Of a stretch of 49,905 nt of DNA, positions 16,763 to 24,956 are shown piece after piece (within the stretch, counting starts at the first letter, position 1; each line of letters opens with the position of its first letter). The DNA lies in NCBI RefSeq assembly GCF_004355005.1, contig NZ_SMSJ01000043.1, positions 1 through 49,905 of the forward strand. The letters are read 5' to 3'. Position numbers and translations under genes: made by a program. Source of the stretch: Dankookia rubra (GTDB lineage Bacteria > Pseudomonadota > Alphaproteobacteria > Acetobacterales > Acetobacteraceae). The notes beneath the pieces are model-generated. The model did not search any database. It was not told the origin of the DNA and saw only the letters and a list, made by a program, of their open reading frames with translations.

Positions 16763-16918
16763 CCAAGGCCGGGGAAGGGAAAAGCATCCCCTCCCCGGGA
16801 CGCGCGCGTGGGCGCGCGCCGCGCTGCGCGGGCAAGGCCGGCAAGAATGCATGAGGGATCGGAGGCATGCGTCCGACGAGAGGCTGCCTTCCCGCCGGTC
16901 CTCCCTGCCTTCGGCGCC
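16763..16918. repeat. Gene-end hairpin element, copy B (diverged)
   Basis: Immediately after the lipoprotein stop there is a 12-bp stem with one mismatch (16,769-16,780 with 16,787-16,798) whose loop, AAAGCA, matches that of copy A. The minus-strand arm after the aapJ-like stop is recognisable only as AAGGCAGGGAGGACC-type sequence and no longer pairs well. The centre is a GC-only stretch. The gene arrangement is convergent, as for copies A, C and E. Confidence 0.55.
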
Positions 16919-17944
16919 TCACCGCACCGGCGGCGCATACATCAGGCCGCCGCGGCTCCACAGATCGTTCAGCCCGCGCGGCAGCTTCACCGCGCTGCCC
17001 ATGCCGAGGTTGCGCTCGAAGACCTCGCCGTAATTCCCCACCGCCTTGATAGCGTTGTAGGCCCAGGCGCGGTCGAGGCCCATCAGCGGCCCGTGGTCGC
17101 CGGTCAGTCCGAGCAGCCGCCGCACCTCGGGGTTCGGGCTGTTGCGCTGCTCCTCCACATTGGCCTGGGTGATGCCCAGCTCCTCCGCGGTCAGCAGGGC
17201 GAAGAAGGTCCAGCGGACGATGTCGAACCACTGGTCGTCGCCGTGCCGCACCACCGGGGCATGCGGTTCCTTGCTGATGATGTCGGGCAGGATCACGTGC
17301 TCCTCCGGGCTGGGGAAGGAACTCCGGAGGCCGGCGAGCTGGCTGGCATCGGTCGAGTAGGCGTCGCAGCGGCCGGCGAGGTAGCTGCGCCGCGCCTCGT
17401 CGTTCTGCTCGAAGACCACGGGGCGGTAGTCCACCTTGTTGATCCGCGCCCAGTCCGCCAGGTTCAGCTCGTTGGTGCTGCCGGCGGTGACGCAGATGGA
17501 GGCGCCCTGCAGATCGGTCGCCTTCTTCAACCCGAGCGACTTGCGCAGCAGGAAGCCCTGCCCGTCGTAGAAGCTGACCGCGGTGAAGTTCAGCCCGTTG
17601 GCGGTGTCGCGCACCTGGGTCCAGGTGGTGGTGCGGATCAGCACGTCGACCTGGCCCGCCTGCAGCGCCGGCAGCCGCGCCGTGCCGATCAGAGGCACCC
17701 AGCGGACCTTGGCCGGGTCGCCCAGCACCGCCGCGGCGGTGGCGCGGCAGAGATCGGCATCGAGCCCGCGATACTCGCCCCGGCTGTCGGGGGTGGAGAA
17801 GCCGGCGCTGCCGGTCGAGGTGCCGCAGACCAGGATGTCGCGCTGCTTCACCGCCGAGAGCGTCGGCCCCGGCGCCTGGGGCTGCGCCCAGGCAACGCCC
17901 GCGCACAGGGTCACGGCCAGCGCCGCGCCGATCAGAAGCCTCAT
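16919..17944 (-). CDS. AapJ-type amino-acid ABC binding protein (orphan paralogue)
   Basis: Encodes 341 residues with signal peptide MRLLIGAALAVTLCAGVAWAQ. It shares long blocks with the protein at 10,203-11,243: TPDSRGEYRGLDADLCRA, TTTWTQVRDTANGLNF, GDDQWFDIVRW, AIKAVGNYGE and LWSRGGLMYAPP. It is a periplasmic general L-amino-acid binding protein by family. No permease or ATPase gene accompanies it, so it must work with a distant transporter or as a sensor. The start is the only ATG consistent with a signal peptide. Confidence 0.92.
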   Translation of the reverse strand: MRLLIGAALAVTLCAGVAWAQPQAPGPTLSAVKQRDILVCGTSTGSAGFSTPDSRGEYRGLDADLCRATAAAVLGDPAKVRWVPLIGTARLPALQAGQVDVLIRTTTWTQVRDTANGLNFTAVSFYDGQGFLLRKSLGLKKATDLQGASICVTAGSTNELNLADWARINKVDYRPVVFEQNDEARRSYLAGRCDAYSTDASQLAGLRSSFPSPEEHVILPDIISKEPHAPVVRHGDDQWFDIVRWTFFALLTAEELGITQANVEEQRNSPNPEVRRLLGLTGDHGPLMGLDRAWAYNAIKAVGNYGEVFERNLGMGSAVKLPRGLNDLWSRGGLMYAPPVR

Positions 17945-18043
17945 GCAATCTCTCCCGGTTCTGGCGGCGATGATGCTGGCTCGCGGTCGGCGCCGGCAAG
18001 GGGCGGGCTTGCGGCGGCGCGGCCGCGGCCACACCTGCGGGAG

Positions 18044-18532
18044 ATGCGCCGCATCCTGGCCCTCCTGCCCGTCCTGCTGCTGATCGCCTCCGGCGCCGCG
18101 GCGCAGGCGCCGTTCCGGGTGACCGAGGGCGAGCACATGCGGGTCGTCACCCGCGCGCTCGGCTGGACCGTGCTGCGCGACGTCACCGCGCCGCGCGGCG
18201 CGGCGGAAACCGGCATGCTGCTGATCCGCGCCCAGCGTCCGGTCCCGCCGGCGGCGCGGCCCGGCCACCTGGCCCGCATGCTGCGGAGCCTGCGGACCAT
18301 CCACGTGACCGACCTGCCGGCCGAGGACCACCTGCGCCTGGCGGGCCTGCCGGGCGACGTGATCCAGGCCCGCGCCACCGGGCAGCCGAGCGGCGTGCCG
18401 GTGGTGCTGCGCGCGGTGTGCCTCTATGCGCCCGACCGCAGCTGGCTCCTGGTCGCCTCCGCGCCCGCGGCGGACTGGCCGGGGCTGGAGGCGGAATTGG
18501 CCGCGGTGCTGGAGGGGTTCCGGCCGGGGTGA
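18044..18532 (+). CDS. Secreted hypothetical protein
   Basis: Encodes 162 residues with a clear signal peptide (MRRILALLPVLLLIASGAAAQ, cleavage near 21). The mature part is a soluble alpha/beta protein (APFRVTEGEHMRVVTRALGWTVLRDV, then VICAPDRSWLLVASAPAADWPGLEAELAAVLEGF in outline) with a single cysteine. No known family is recognised. It starts 99 bases from the divergent aapJ-like gene and ends at a two-armed hairpin element. GGGAG lies just before the ATG. Confidence 0.72.
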   Translation: MRRILALLPVLLLIASGAAAQAPFRVTEGEHMRVVTRALGWTVLRDVTAPRGAAETGMLLIRAQRPVPPAARPGHLARMLRSLRTIHVTDLPAEDHLRLAGLPGDVIQARATGQPSGVPVVLRAVCLYAPDRSWLLVASAPAADWPGLEAELAAVLEGFRPG

Positions 18533-18669
18533 AGGAAGGTCGGGGAGGACATCGTATTCCCTCCCCGCACCCCACCCTTCCTTTTCATCGGCTCGGCATC
18601 CGCCGCGCGGAGGGTGCAAGGCTCAGGGAGACGGAGGAGGGGCCAGGGAGGATACCTCCTCCCTGGCCT
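18533..18669. repeat. Gene-end hairpin element, copy C (two facing arms)
   Basis: Closest relative of copy A. The left arm starts GAAGGAAGGTCGGGG, has an 8-bp stem (18,541-18,548 with 18,560-18,567) and a tail CACCCCACCCTTCCTT. The right arm, reading minus, has a perfect 12-bp stem (18,641-18,652 with 18,657-18,668) and the same TACC loop as copy A's right arm. The centre carries GGCATCCGCCGCGCGG. It fills the whole gap between two convergent genes. Confidence 0.75.
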
Positions 18670-19518
18670 TCAGCACGCCTCCGCCGCGAAGACGGTGCCC
18701 GGCGCGACGAATTCCTCCTGCGCCGCGACGGTCAGCAACTCGCGCGCCCCCGCCTCGGCGGTCCGCCGCAGCAGGCCGTGGATCGAGGCGGCGGCGCATT
18801 CCAGCGCCACACGCGCGCTGCCGGAGCGAAGCCGGTGGAACAGGAACAGCGCGGCGATCGCATCGCCCGCGCCATTTGCCGCGATCGGCAGCAGCGGCGT
18901 CCGCACCCGCCAGGCCGCCCCGCCCTCCGCCGCCAGCAGGTCGATGCTGTCGGCCGGCGTCTCCGCCGTGCGCAGCGAGGTCAGCAGCACGCAGCGCGGC
19001 CCGCCCGCCTGCAATGCGGCGACCGCGGCCCTGGCGTCCTCGAGCCGGGCGATCGGCCGGCCGGTCAGCCATTCCAACTCGAACTGGTTGGGCGTGGCGA
19101 TGTCGGCCAGGCCCAGGGCGCGGTCGCGGAAGAACTCCGGGATGCCGGTGCGGACATAGACGCCCGGCCCCGCATCGCCGATCACCGGGTCGCAGCACCA
19201 GAGCGCCGCGGGATTCGCCGCCTTCACCCGCGCCACCGCGTCGAGGATCGCCGCCCCCGTCGCGGCATCGCCGACATAGCCGGTCAGCACCGCGTCGCAC
19301 TGGCCGAGCACGCCGCGCTCGGCGATGCCCTCGACGCAGTCGGAGATCAACGCCGCCGGCAGCACCTGGCCGCGCCAGGCGCCGTAGCCGGGATGGTTGG
19401 AGAATTGCACGGTATGGATCGCCCAGACCTCGGCGCCGAGCCGCTGCAGCGGGAAGACCGCGCTGGCATTGCCGACATGGCCATAGGCGACCCAGGACTG
19501 GATCGAGAGGATGTTCAC
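18670..19518 (-). CDS. pdxY: Pyridoxal kinase
   Basis: Encodes 282 residues of the ribokinase-fold PdxY/PdxK family, which phosphorylates pyridoxal to PLP in the salvage pathway. Landmarks are the N-terminal NILSIQSWVAYGHVGNASAVFPLQRLG, WCCDPVIGDAGPGVYV, and the catalytic anion-hole block ANGAGDAIAALF, where Asp is the base. The initiation codon is GTG (19,518-19,516), since no ATG fits the family N-terminus. The gene is divergent from the branched-chain binding protein gene. Confidence 0.92.
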   Translation of the reverse strand: MNILSIQSWVAYGHVGNASAVFPLQRLGAEVWAIHTVQFSNHPGYGAWRGQVLPAALISDCVEGIAERGVLGQCDAVLTGYVGDAATGAAILDAVARVKAANPAALWCCDPVIGDAGPGVYVRTGIPEFFRDRALGLADIATPNQFELEWLTGRPIARLEDARAAVAALQAGGPRCVLLTSLRTAETPADSIDLLAAEGGAAWRVRTPLLPIAANGAGDAIAALFLFHRLRSGSARVALECAAASIHGLLRRTAEAGARELLTVAAQEEFVAPGTVFAAEAC

Positions 19519-19648
19519 GGCGCCGAGGCTAGCCCGGATCGGCGCCGGCCGGAACCGCCACGAACGCCCCTTCCCACCTGCCGCAGGGGTCGGCATGCTG
19601 CCGCCAACCCAGCCGCCAAGCCTGGAACCCCCGGAGGAACCGTCCGCC

Positions 19649-20965
19649 ATGACCCATGCCGTCACCCGCCGCGCCGCCATGCTCGGCGCCGCCGCCACCT
19701 CCGGCAGCCTGCTGCTCGCCGGCGGCAATGCCGGTGCGCAGCAGAAGCCCGCCGAGCTGCGGGTCGGCATCACCACGTTCCTTTCCGGCGCGGCCTCGGT
19801 CTTCGGCGTCCCGGCGAAGCAGGCCGCCGAGATGCTGTTCGAGGAGATCAACAAGGCGGGCGGGATCGGCGGCGTGCCGGTGAAGGCATTCTTCGTCGAC
19901 GAGGCCCCCGGCACCGACCACCTGGTCGGCGAATATCGCCGCCTGGTGCAGAACGAGGGGGTGCATATCATCTTCGCCTCCATCTCCTCCGGCTCGTGCC
20001 TGGCCTGCACGCCGCTGAGCGACGAGATGAGGAAGACGACGCTGCTCTGGGATTGCGGTACCCAGCGGATCTTCGAGGAAGGGCCGCACCCCTATGCCTT
20101 TCGCACCCAGGGCTACGGCACGCCGGAAGTGCTGGCGCCGCTGCTCTACCTCCTGAAGCACAAGCCGGACTTCAAGACGCTGGCGGTGATCAACCAGGAC
20201 TATGCCTGGGGCCGCGACAGCTGGGAGATGTGGAAGGCCGGCATGGATGCGCTGAAGCCCGGCGTGCGCGTGGTGGCGGAGATGTTCCCCCGCTTCGGCG
20301 CCACCGACTACAGCACCGAGGTCACCCGCCTGCTGGCCGCCCGCCCCGACGTCGTCCTGTCCACCAGCTGGGGCGGCGACCTCGTCACCCTGGTGCGCCA
20401 GGCCACCGAGCGGAAGCTGTTCGACCGCTCCACCTTCGTCCTGCCGGTGGCCGAGGCCTCGCTGCAGACGCTCGGGCGGAACATGGCGTCCGGGCACATC
20501 ATCGGCGCCCGCGGCGACCACTGGAACAACCACCCGAAGCCGAAGGACCCGGCGCGGCTGGCGAAATTCGTCGACAGCTACCGGGCGAAGTTCAACGAAT
20601 ACCCGATCTATCCCTGCCACCACATGGCCCAGGCGATCTCCGCCATGCAGGCCGGCTTCGCCAAGGCGATCGCCGCCAAGGGCGGCGCCTGGCCGAACGA
20701 CCAGGAACTGGCGAACGCCTTCCGCGGCCTGACCTTTGACACCCCGACGTCGTCCATCACCCTGCGCGAGGACGGCCAGGGCCTCGAGGACCAGATCGTC
20801 GGCATGTCCACCTTCACCGACCGCTTCCCCTTCGCGGTCCCGAAGGACATGGTGATCTTCCCGGCGGCGATGGTGTCCACGCCGGTCGGGATGAAGAGCG
20901 TGGAGTGGCTGAAGACGCTGAAGCCCGACATCCTGGCGCAGATGGCGGCACCGATCGCGGGCTAG
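19649..20965 (+). CDS. Branched-chain/amide-type ABC substrate-binding protein
   Basis: Encodes 438 residues with an N-terminal export signal containing paired arginines (VTRRAAMLGAAATSGSLLLAGGNAGA). The mature protein is a LivJ-like type I periplasmic binding fold: RVGITTFLSGAASVFGVPAKQAAEMLFEEINKAGGIGG, then LAVINQDYAWGRDSWEMWK and YPCHHMAQAISAMQAGF. The ligand may be an amino acid or another small compound. GGAGGAAC precedes the ATG. It is followed by two hairpins and then by livHMGF, so it is the binding protein of that transporter. Confidence 0.93.
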   Translation: MTHAVTRRAAMLGAAATSGSLLLAGGNAGAQQKPAELRVGITTFLSGAASVFGVPAKQAAEMLFEEINKAGGIGGVPVKAFFVDEAPGTDHLVGEYRRLVQNEGVHIIFASISSGSCLACTPLSDEMRKTTLLWDCGTQRIFEEGPHPYAFRTQGYGTPEVLAPLLYLLKHKPDFKTLAVINQDYAWGRDSWEMWKAGMDALKPGVRVVAEMFPRFGATDYSTEVTRLLAARPDVVLSTSWGGDLVTLVRQATERKLFDRSTFVLPVAEASLQTLGRNMASGHIIGARGDHWNNHPKPKDPARLAKFVDSYRAKFNEYPIYPCHHMAQAISAMQAGFAKAIAAKGGAWPNDQELANAFRGLTFDTPTSSITLREDGQGLEDQIVGMSTFTDRFPFAVPKDMVIFPAAMVSTPVGMKSVEWLKTLKPDILAQMAAPIAG

Positions 20966-20976
20966 GAAGAAGGCAG

Positions 20977-21029
20977 TGGGGGAAAACACTTCCCCCATCG
21001 CGGCAGTGCCGCGATCCCTTTGTTTTTTG
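20977..21029 (+). terminator. Tandem hairpins, second with T-run, between binding-protein gene and livH
   Basis: Hairpin 1 is TGGGGGAA (20,977-20,984) with TTCCCCCA (20,990-20,997). Hairpin 2 is ATCGCGGC (20,997-21,004) with GCCGCGAT (21,008-21,015), followed by CCCTTTGTTTTTT. The two share one base, so they partly compete. The second is a good rho-independent terminator. Its position after the binding-protein gene and before the permeases is typical of partial termination that gives more binding protein than membrane subunit. Confidence 0.75.
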
Positions 21030-21041
21030 TGAGTTTGCTGC

Positions 21042-21977
21042 ATGGCTGAATGGCTGACCGACAACGGGCTGCTGCTTGGGCTGGCCCTGCTGGATGGGCT
21101 TGCCTACGCGGCGCTGGTCTTCATGGTGGCGGTCGGGCTGAACATGGTGTTCGGCGTGCTGCGGATCGTGAACGTGGCGCATGGCAGCCTGTTTGCCATC
21201 GGCGCCTATACCGCGGCTTCCGTCGGCATCTTCTTCGCCTCGCTCGGCCTGCCGGCCTGGGCCAGCTACGTCGCGCTGCTGCTGGCCGCGGCCCTCGTCG
21301 GCGGCATCCTGGGGCCGCTGATCGAGCGGCTGATCCTGCGCCGGATCTACGGGCAGGAGGAGGTGCTGCAGCTCCTCGTCACCTTCGCGCTCTTCATGAT
21401 CCTCGAGGACGTGCAGAAGCTGATCTGGGGCGTGCAGCCGATCATGCAGGACACGCCGATGAAGTTCCTCGGCACCGTGGAGGTGCCCTTCGGCGAGGAC
21501 ACCATCCCCTTCACCGCCTACCAGCTCTTCGTCCTGCCCGGCGTCGCGGTGGCGACGCTGGCCGGCCTCGCCTGGTTCCTGCGGCGGACGCTGACCGGCC
21601 GCGTCATCGTCGCCGTTACCACCGACAAGGAAGCGGCGATGGCCATGGGCATCGACGCCGCCAAGGTGACCTTGCTGACCTTCACCTTCGGCGCGGCGCT
21701 GGCCGCGCTCGGCGGCGCGCTCGCCTCCCCCACCACCTCGCTGGTCCCGGGCATCGGCGCGCAGACCATCGTGCTTTCCTTCGCCGTGGTGGCGACCGCC
21801 GGGCTCGGCCAGATCGAGGGCGCGGCGATCTCCGCCCTGATGATCGGCCTCGGCCGCTCCATCGCCGTCTACCTGGCCCCGGAATTCGAGGTGGTGGTGC
21901 CCTACATCATCATGGTCGCCGTGCTGCTGGTCCGCCCGCAAGGGCTGTTCGGCGTGCTGGAGACCCGGCGGGTATGA
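21042..21977 (+). CDS. livH: Branched-chain-type ABC transporter permease LivH
   Basis: Encodes 311 residues with about eight membrane helices and the LivH pattern: GLAYAALVFMVAVGLNMVFGVLRIVNVAHGSLFAIGAY near the N-terminus, the EAA-like AMAMGIDAAKVTLLTFTFGAALAALGGAL loop that contacts the ATPases, and FAVVATAGLGQIEGAAISALMIGLG. It is an inner-membrane half of the translocation channel. The stop overlaps the livM ATG (ATGA). The ATG at 21,042 lies 13 bases after the T-run of the preceding terminator. Confidence 0.94.
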   Translation: MAEWLTDNGLLLGLALLDGLAYAALVFMVAVGLNMVFGVLRIVNVAHGSLFAIGAYTAASVGIFFASLGLPAWASYVALLLAAALVGGILGPLIERLILRRIYGQEEVLQLLVTFALFMILEDVQKLIWGVQPIMQDTPMKFLGTVEVPFGEDTIPFTAYQLFVLPGVAVATLAGLAWFLRRTLTGRVIVAVTTDKEAAMAMGIDAAKVTLLTFTFGAALAALGGALASPTTSLVPGIGAQTIVLSFAVVATAGLGQIEGAAISALMIGLGRSIAVYLAPEFEVVVPYIIMVAVLLVRPQGLFGVLETRRV

Positions 21978-22951
21978 GCGCCACCGACCGGGCGCTCGCC
22001 GCGCCGCCCCGCACCATGCGCCTGCCGGAGGCGCTGCTCGCCGTCCTCGGCGCCGCTGCCCTGGTCCTGGTCGCCTTCCTCGCGCCCTGGCTGAAATTCG
22101 TCCTCACCGTTGCGCTCGCCAAGGGCATCGCCGTGCTCGGCATCCTGCTGCTGCTGCGGGCCGGGCAGGTCAGCTTCGGCCACAGCATGTTCCTCGCGGT
22201 CGGCGCCTATACCGTCGCCTTCCTCGCGCCGGCGGTGCCGGAGGCACTGCTGCTGCTGCCGCTCGGCGCGCTGCTGGCCGGGATCCTCGGCCTCGTCATC
22301 GGCCTCTTCGTCGTGCGCTACCGCGACATATTCTTCGGCATGCTGAACCTGGCGCTGTCGATGGTGCTCTATTCGCTGCTCGAGAAGCTCTATGCCCTGA
22401 CCAAGGGCACCGACGGCATCCGCGTCTCCGGCCTGACCTTCGCCGGCATCACCCCGGACCGCGAGACCCAGGAATGGGTGATGTTCGGCCTCGCGCTGGT
22501 GCTGGCCATCGGCTTCGGCCTGCTGGTCCGCGCTTATCTCGCCTCCCCCATGGGCCGGGCGCTGGCGGGCATCAAGACGCGGGAGACGCGGCTGGAATTC
22601 ATGGGCGTCTCCGCCCGCCGCGTGCTGCTCTTCGCCTATGTCATGTCGGCGGTGATGGGCGGCGTCGGCGGCACGCTGGTGGCGATGACGACGCGGCACG
22701 TCACGCCGCAGCTGGCCTACTGGACCTCCTCCGGCGAGCTGGTCTTCATCGCCATCCTCGGCGGCGCCGGCAGCGCGCTCGGGCCGTTCCTCGGCGCGAC
22801 GGCCTTCGAGCTGGTGCGGGTCTATGCCGCCGCGGCGGTCGCCGATGCCTGGCAGATGATCCTCGGCGGCGTGCTGCTGGCGGTGATCCTCTTCGCCCCC
22901 GGCGGGCTCTGGGGCATGCTCACCAGCCGGCTGAAGGGGCGCGGCGCATGA
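21974..22951 (+). CDS. livM: Branched-chain-type ABC transporter permease LivM
   Basis: Encodes 325 residues with about ten hydrophobic segments. Family blocks are LAKGIAVLGILLLLRAGQVSFGHSMFLAVGAYT, GMLNLALSMVLYSLLEKL, GRALAGIKTRETRLEFMGVSARRVLLFAYVMSAVMGGVGGTL and SSGELVFIAILGGAGSALGPFLGA. It pairs with LivH. Both ends are translationally coupled by four-base ATGA overlaps with livH and livG. Confidence 0.94.
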   Translation: MSATDRALAAPPRTMRLPEALLAVLGAAALVLVAFLAPWLKFVLTVALAKGIAVLGILLLLRAGQVSFGHSMFLAVGAYTVAFLAPAVPEALLLLPLGALLAGILGLVIGLFVVRYRDIFFGMLNLALSMVLYSLLEKLYALTKGTDGIRVSGLTFAGITPDRETQEWVMFGLALVLAIGFGLLVRAYLASPMGRALAGIKTRETRLEFMGVSARRVLLFAYVMSAVMGGVGGTLVAMTTRHVTPQLAYWTSSGELVFIAILGGAGSALGPFLGATAFELVRVYAAAAVADAWQMILGGVLLAVILFAPGGLWGMLTSRLKGRGA

Positions 22952-23775
22952 GCGCGGCCGTTCACGGAGGTCCGCAGGACCGCGGCGCGAACCGGCCACG
23001 CCAGGCAACGCCGCTGCTCTCGGCCCGCGGCCTCCGGCTCGCCTTCGGCGGAGTCAAGGCGGCGGACGGCATCGACCTCGACGTCATGCCGGGCGAGTTC
23101 CTCGCCATCATCGGCCCGAACGGCGCGGGAAAGACCACCTTCATCAACATGTCGACCGGCTACCTAAAGCCGCAGGACGGCACGATCACCTATGACGGCC
23201 AGCCGATCATCGGCCTCTCGCCGCGCGCCATCGTCCGGCGTGGCATCGGCCGCAGCTTCCAGCTGCCGCAGCTCTTCACCGAGCACACGGTGCTGGAGAA
23301 TGCCGCACTCGCCATCGCCGCCCATGCCGGCATCTGGTCGCCCTTCACCCCCCTGCTCCGCCGCGGCTACCACGACCAGGCGATGGCGCTGCTCGACCGC
23401 TTCGGCCTCGGCCCCGTCGCCCAGTCCCGCGCCGATGCGCTGAACGAGGGCGCCCGGAAACTCGCCGACATCGCCATGGCCGTCGCCCTGCAGCCGCGCC
23501 TGGTGCTGATGGACGAGCCGACCAGCGGCGTCGCCGCCGCGGAGAAGATGGGCATCGTCGAGACCCTGGTCCGCGTCCTCCGCGACACCGGCGTGACGGC
23601 GGTCTTCGTCGAGCACGACATGGACGTCGTCGCCCGCTTCGCCGACCGCGTCGCGGTCTGGAGCCAGGGCCGCATCGCCGCCCTCGGCCCGCCGCAGCAG
23701 GTGCTGAACGACCCCGCCGTGCTGCGCGACGTGATCGGGATCGAGGCGTCGCCGCCAAGCGGCGCGGGGCACTGA
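22948..23775 (+). CDS. livG: Branched-chain-type ABC transporter ATPase LivG, altered signature motif
   Basis: Encodes 275 residues. Walker A is GPNGAGKT (56-63), Walker B VLMDEP (186-191) and the switch is VFVEHDMD. A Q-loop glutamine is in GRSFQLPQLF. The ABC signature, normally LSGGQ or LSYGQ, reads LNEGA at 165-169 (DALNEGARKLADIAMAV), with the Ser changed to Asn and the Gln to Ala. The reading frame there is intact. Substitutions at these positions occur in asymmetric ABC pairs where LivF supplies the intact signature. An extra N-terminal tail of about 20 residues precedes the domain. Confidence 0.93.
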   Translation: MSAAVHGGPQDRGANRPRQATPLLSARGLRLAFGGVKAADGIDLDVMPGEFLAIIGPNGAGKTTFINMSTGYLKPQDGTITYDGQPIIGLSPRAIVRRGIGRSFQLPQLFTEHTVLENAALAIAAHAGIWSPFTPLLRRGYHDQAMALLDRFGLGPVAQSRADALNEGARKLADIAMAVALQPRLVLMDEPTSGVAAAEKMGIVETLVRVLRDTGVTAVFVEHDMDVVARFADRVAVWSQGRIAALGPPQQVLNDPAVLRDVIGIEASPPSGAGH

Positions 23776-23777
23776 TC

Positions 23778-24434
23778 ATGCTTGAGCTGCATAACGTCTC
23801 GATCGACATCGCCGGCGTGCCGGTGCTGCGCGACGTCCACCTCGTCGTCCCGCCCGGCGGCCGCGTCGCGCTGATCGGCCGCAACGGCGCCGGCAAGACC
23901 ACCACGCTGCGCACCCTGATGGGCCTGCTGCCGCCGCGGGCCGGCCGCGTGGTGATCGACGGGCAGGAGGCGACCGCGGTCCCGCCGCACCACCGCGCCC
24001 GCCTCGGCATCGGCTATGCGCCGGAGGAGCGCCGCCTCTTCGGCAGCTTCTCGGTGCGGGAGAACATGCTGCTGCCGGCCGAGGTGCTGCGCCTGGCCCC
24101 GGCCGAGGTGGCGCGGCGGCTCGATGCCGTCTTCGCCCTCCTGCCGGAGCTGAAGGACCTCGCCCCCCGTCGCGCCGCCGGGCTTTCGGGCGGCCAGGGC
24201 AAGATGGTCGCGCTCGGCCGCGCGCTGATGGTCGGCACAAGGGCGGTCCTGCTGGACGAGCCCTTCCAGGGCCTCGCCCCGGCGCTGGCGCTGCGCTACG
24301 CGGAAGCCCTGAAGCGGCTGCACCAGGCGCTGCCCGACGTCGCCATCCTGATCACCGAGAGCAACCCGGAGCTGCTCCGGCCGCTGGTGGAACGGACCTT
24401 CGTCATCGAGCGCGGGGAGATTGCCGCGGCGTAA
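23778..24434 (+). CDS. livF: Branched-chain-type ABC transporter ATPase LivF
   Basis: Encodes 218 residues. Walker A is GRNGAGKT (34-41), the intact signature LSGGQ is at 136-140, and Walker B is VLLDEP near 157-162. The usual switch histidine is replaced: LITESNPELL stands where LVEQN is common in LivF. It dimerises with LivG at the membrane. It starts two bases after the livG stop and ends the operon, followed by an 8-bp hairpin. Confidence 0.93.
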   Translation: MLELHNVSIDIAGVPVLRDVHLVVPPGGRVALIGRNGAGKTTTLRTLMGLLPPRAGRVVIDGQEATAVPPHHRARLGIGYAPEERRLFGSFSVRENMLLPAEVLRLAPAEVARRLDAVFALLPELKDLAPRRAAGLSGGQGKMVALGRALMVGTRAVLLDEPFQGLAPALALRYAEALKRLHQALPDVAILITESNPELLRPLVERTFVIERGEIAAA

Positions 24435-24458
24435 GCGCGCGGAAGGGTGACCGCGCGC
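24435..24458 (+). terminator. Hairpin at the end of the liv operon
   Basis: GCGCGCGG (24,435-24,442) pairs perfectly with CCGCGCGC (24,451-24,458) around an eight-base loop, starting at the livF stop codon. There is no T-run, so intrinsic termination is uncertain; it could instead protect the 3' end of the transcript. Confidence 0.4.
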
Positions 24459-24500
24459 CGCGCCCGTCCCATATGCCGGATTGGCGGACGAGGACGGCAC

Positions 24501-24890
24501 ATGCGGCGATGGCGGCTCGGGGCGATGCTGGCGGTCGGGCTCGGGCTTGCCGGCTGCGCCACACAGCCCGCGACGCCGCTGCCCAACCCGGCGCAGGTCG
24601 CCGCGCATGAATGGGACCACGGCCCGCCCTGGGGGCCGGAGGAGATCCCCTGGGTGGCGCCGCCGGAGGTGCTCGCCTACGGCTATGCCCCCGGTTCCTG
24701 GGGCCCGGGCTATTGGGGTCCGGGGTATTGGGGACCCTCGGTCGGGCTTGGCTTCGGCTTCGGTCGCGGCTGGGGGCGCGGCTGGGGTCGTGGGTACCAC
24801 GGCTACCGCGGCGGGTATCATGGCGGCTGGCAGGGCGGCTTGCGCGGCGGCGGCGGGCACTTCCGCGGCGGCGGCCGCGGCCGCCGCTGA
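24501..24890 (+). CDS. Gly/Tyr/Trp-rich lipoprotein
   Basis: Encodes 129 residues. The lipobox LAGC gives a lipidated Cys19. After a Pro-rich linker, residues about 60-129 consist almost only of Gly, Tyr, Trp, Arg and His. They include the near-repeat PGYWGPGYWGPSVG, RGWGRGWGRGYHGYRGGYHGG, and a terminal RGGGGHFRGGGRGRR. The composition suggests a flexible, aromatic-rich cell-envelope protein; no enzyme domain is present. Low-complexity glycine repeats of this kind appear in surface proteins of many alphaproteobacteria with no defined role. Confidence 0.72.
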   Translation: MRRWRLGAMLAVGLGLAGCATQPATPLPNPAQVAAHEWDHGPPWGPEEIPWVAPPEVLAYGYAPGSWGPGYWGPGYWGPSVGLGFGFGRGWGRGWGRGYHGYRGGYHGGWQGGLRGGGGHFRGGGRGRR

Positions 24891-24956
24891 CCCCCTTCGC
24901 GGGACGGCGGATTGGCGGCAGCATGGGCGGAACGCCTTCGGGGGATTCGTCCACAG

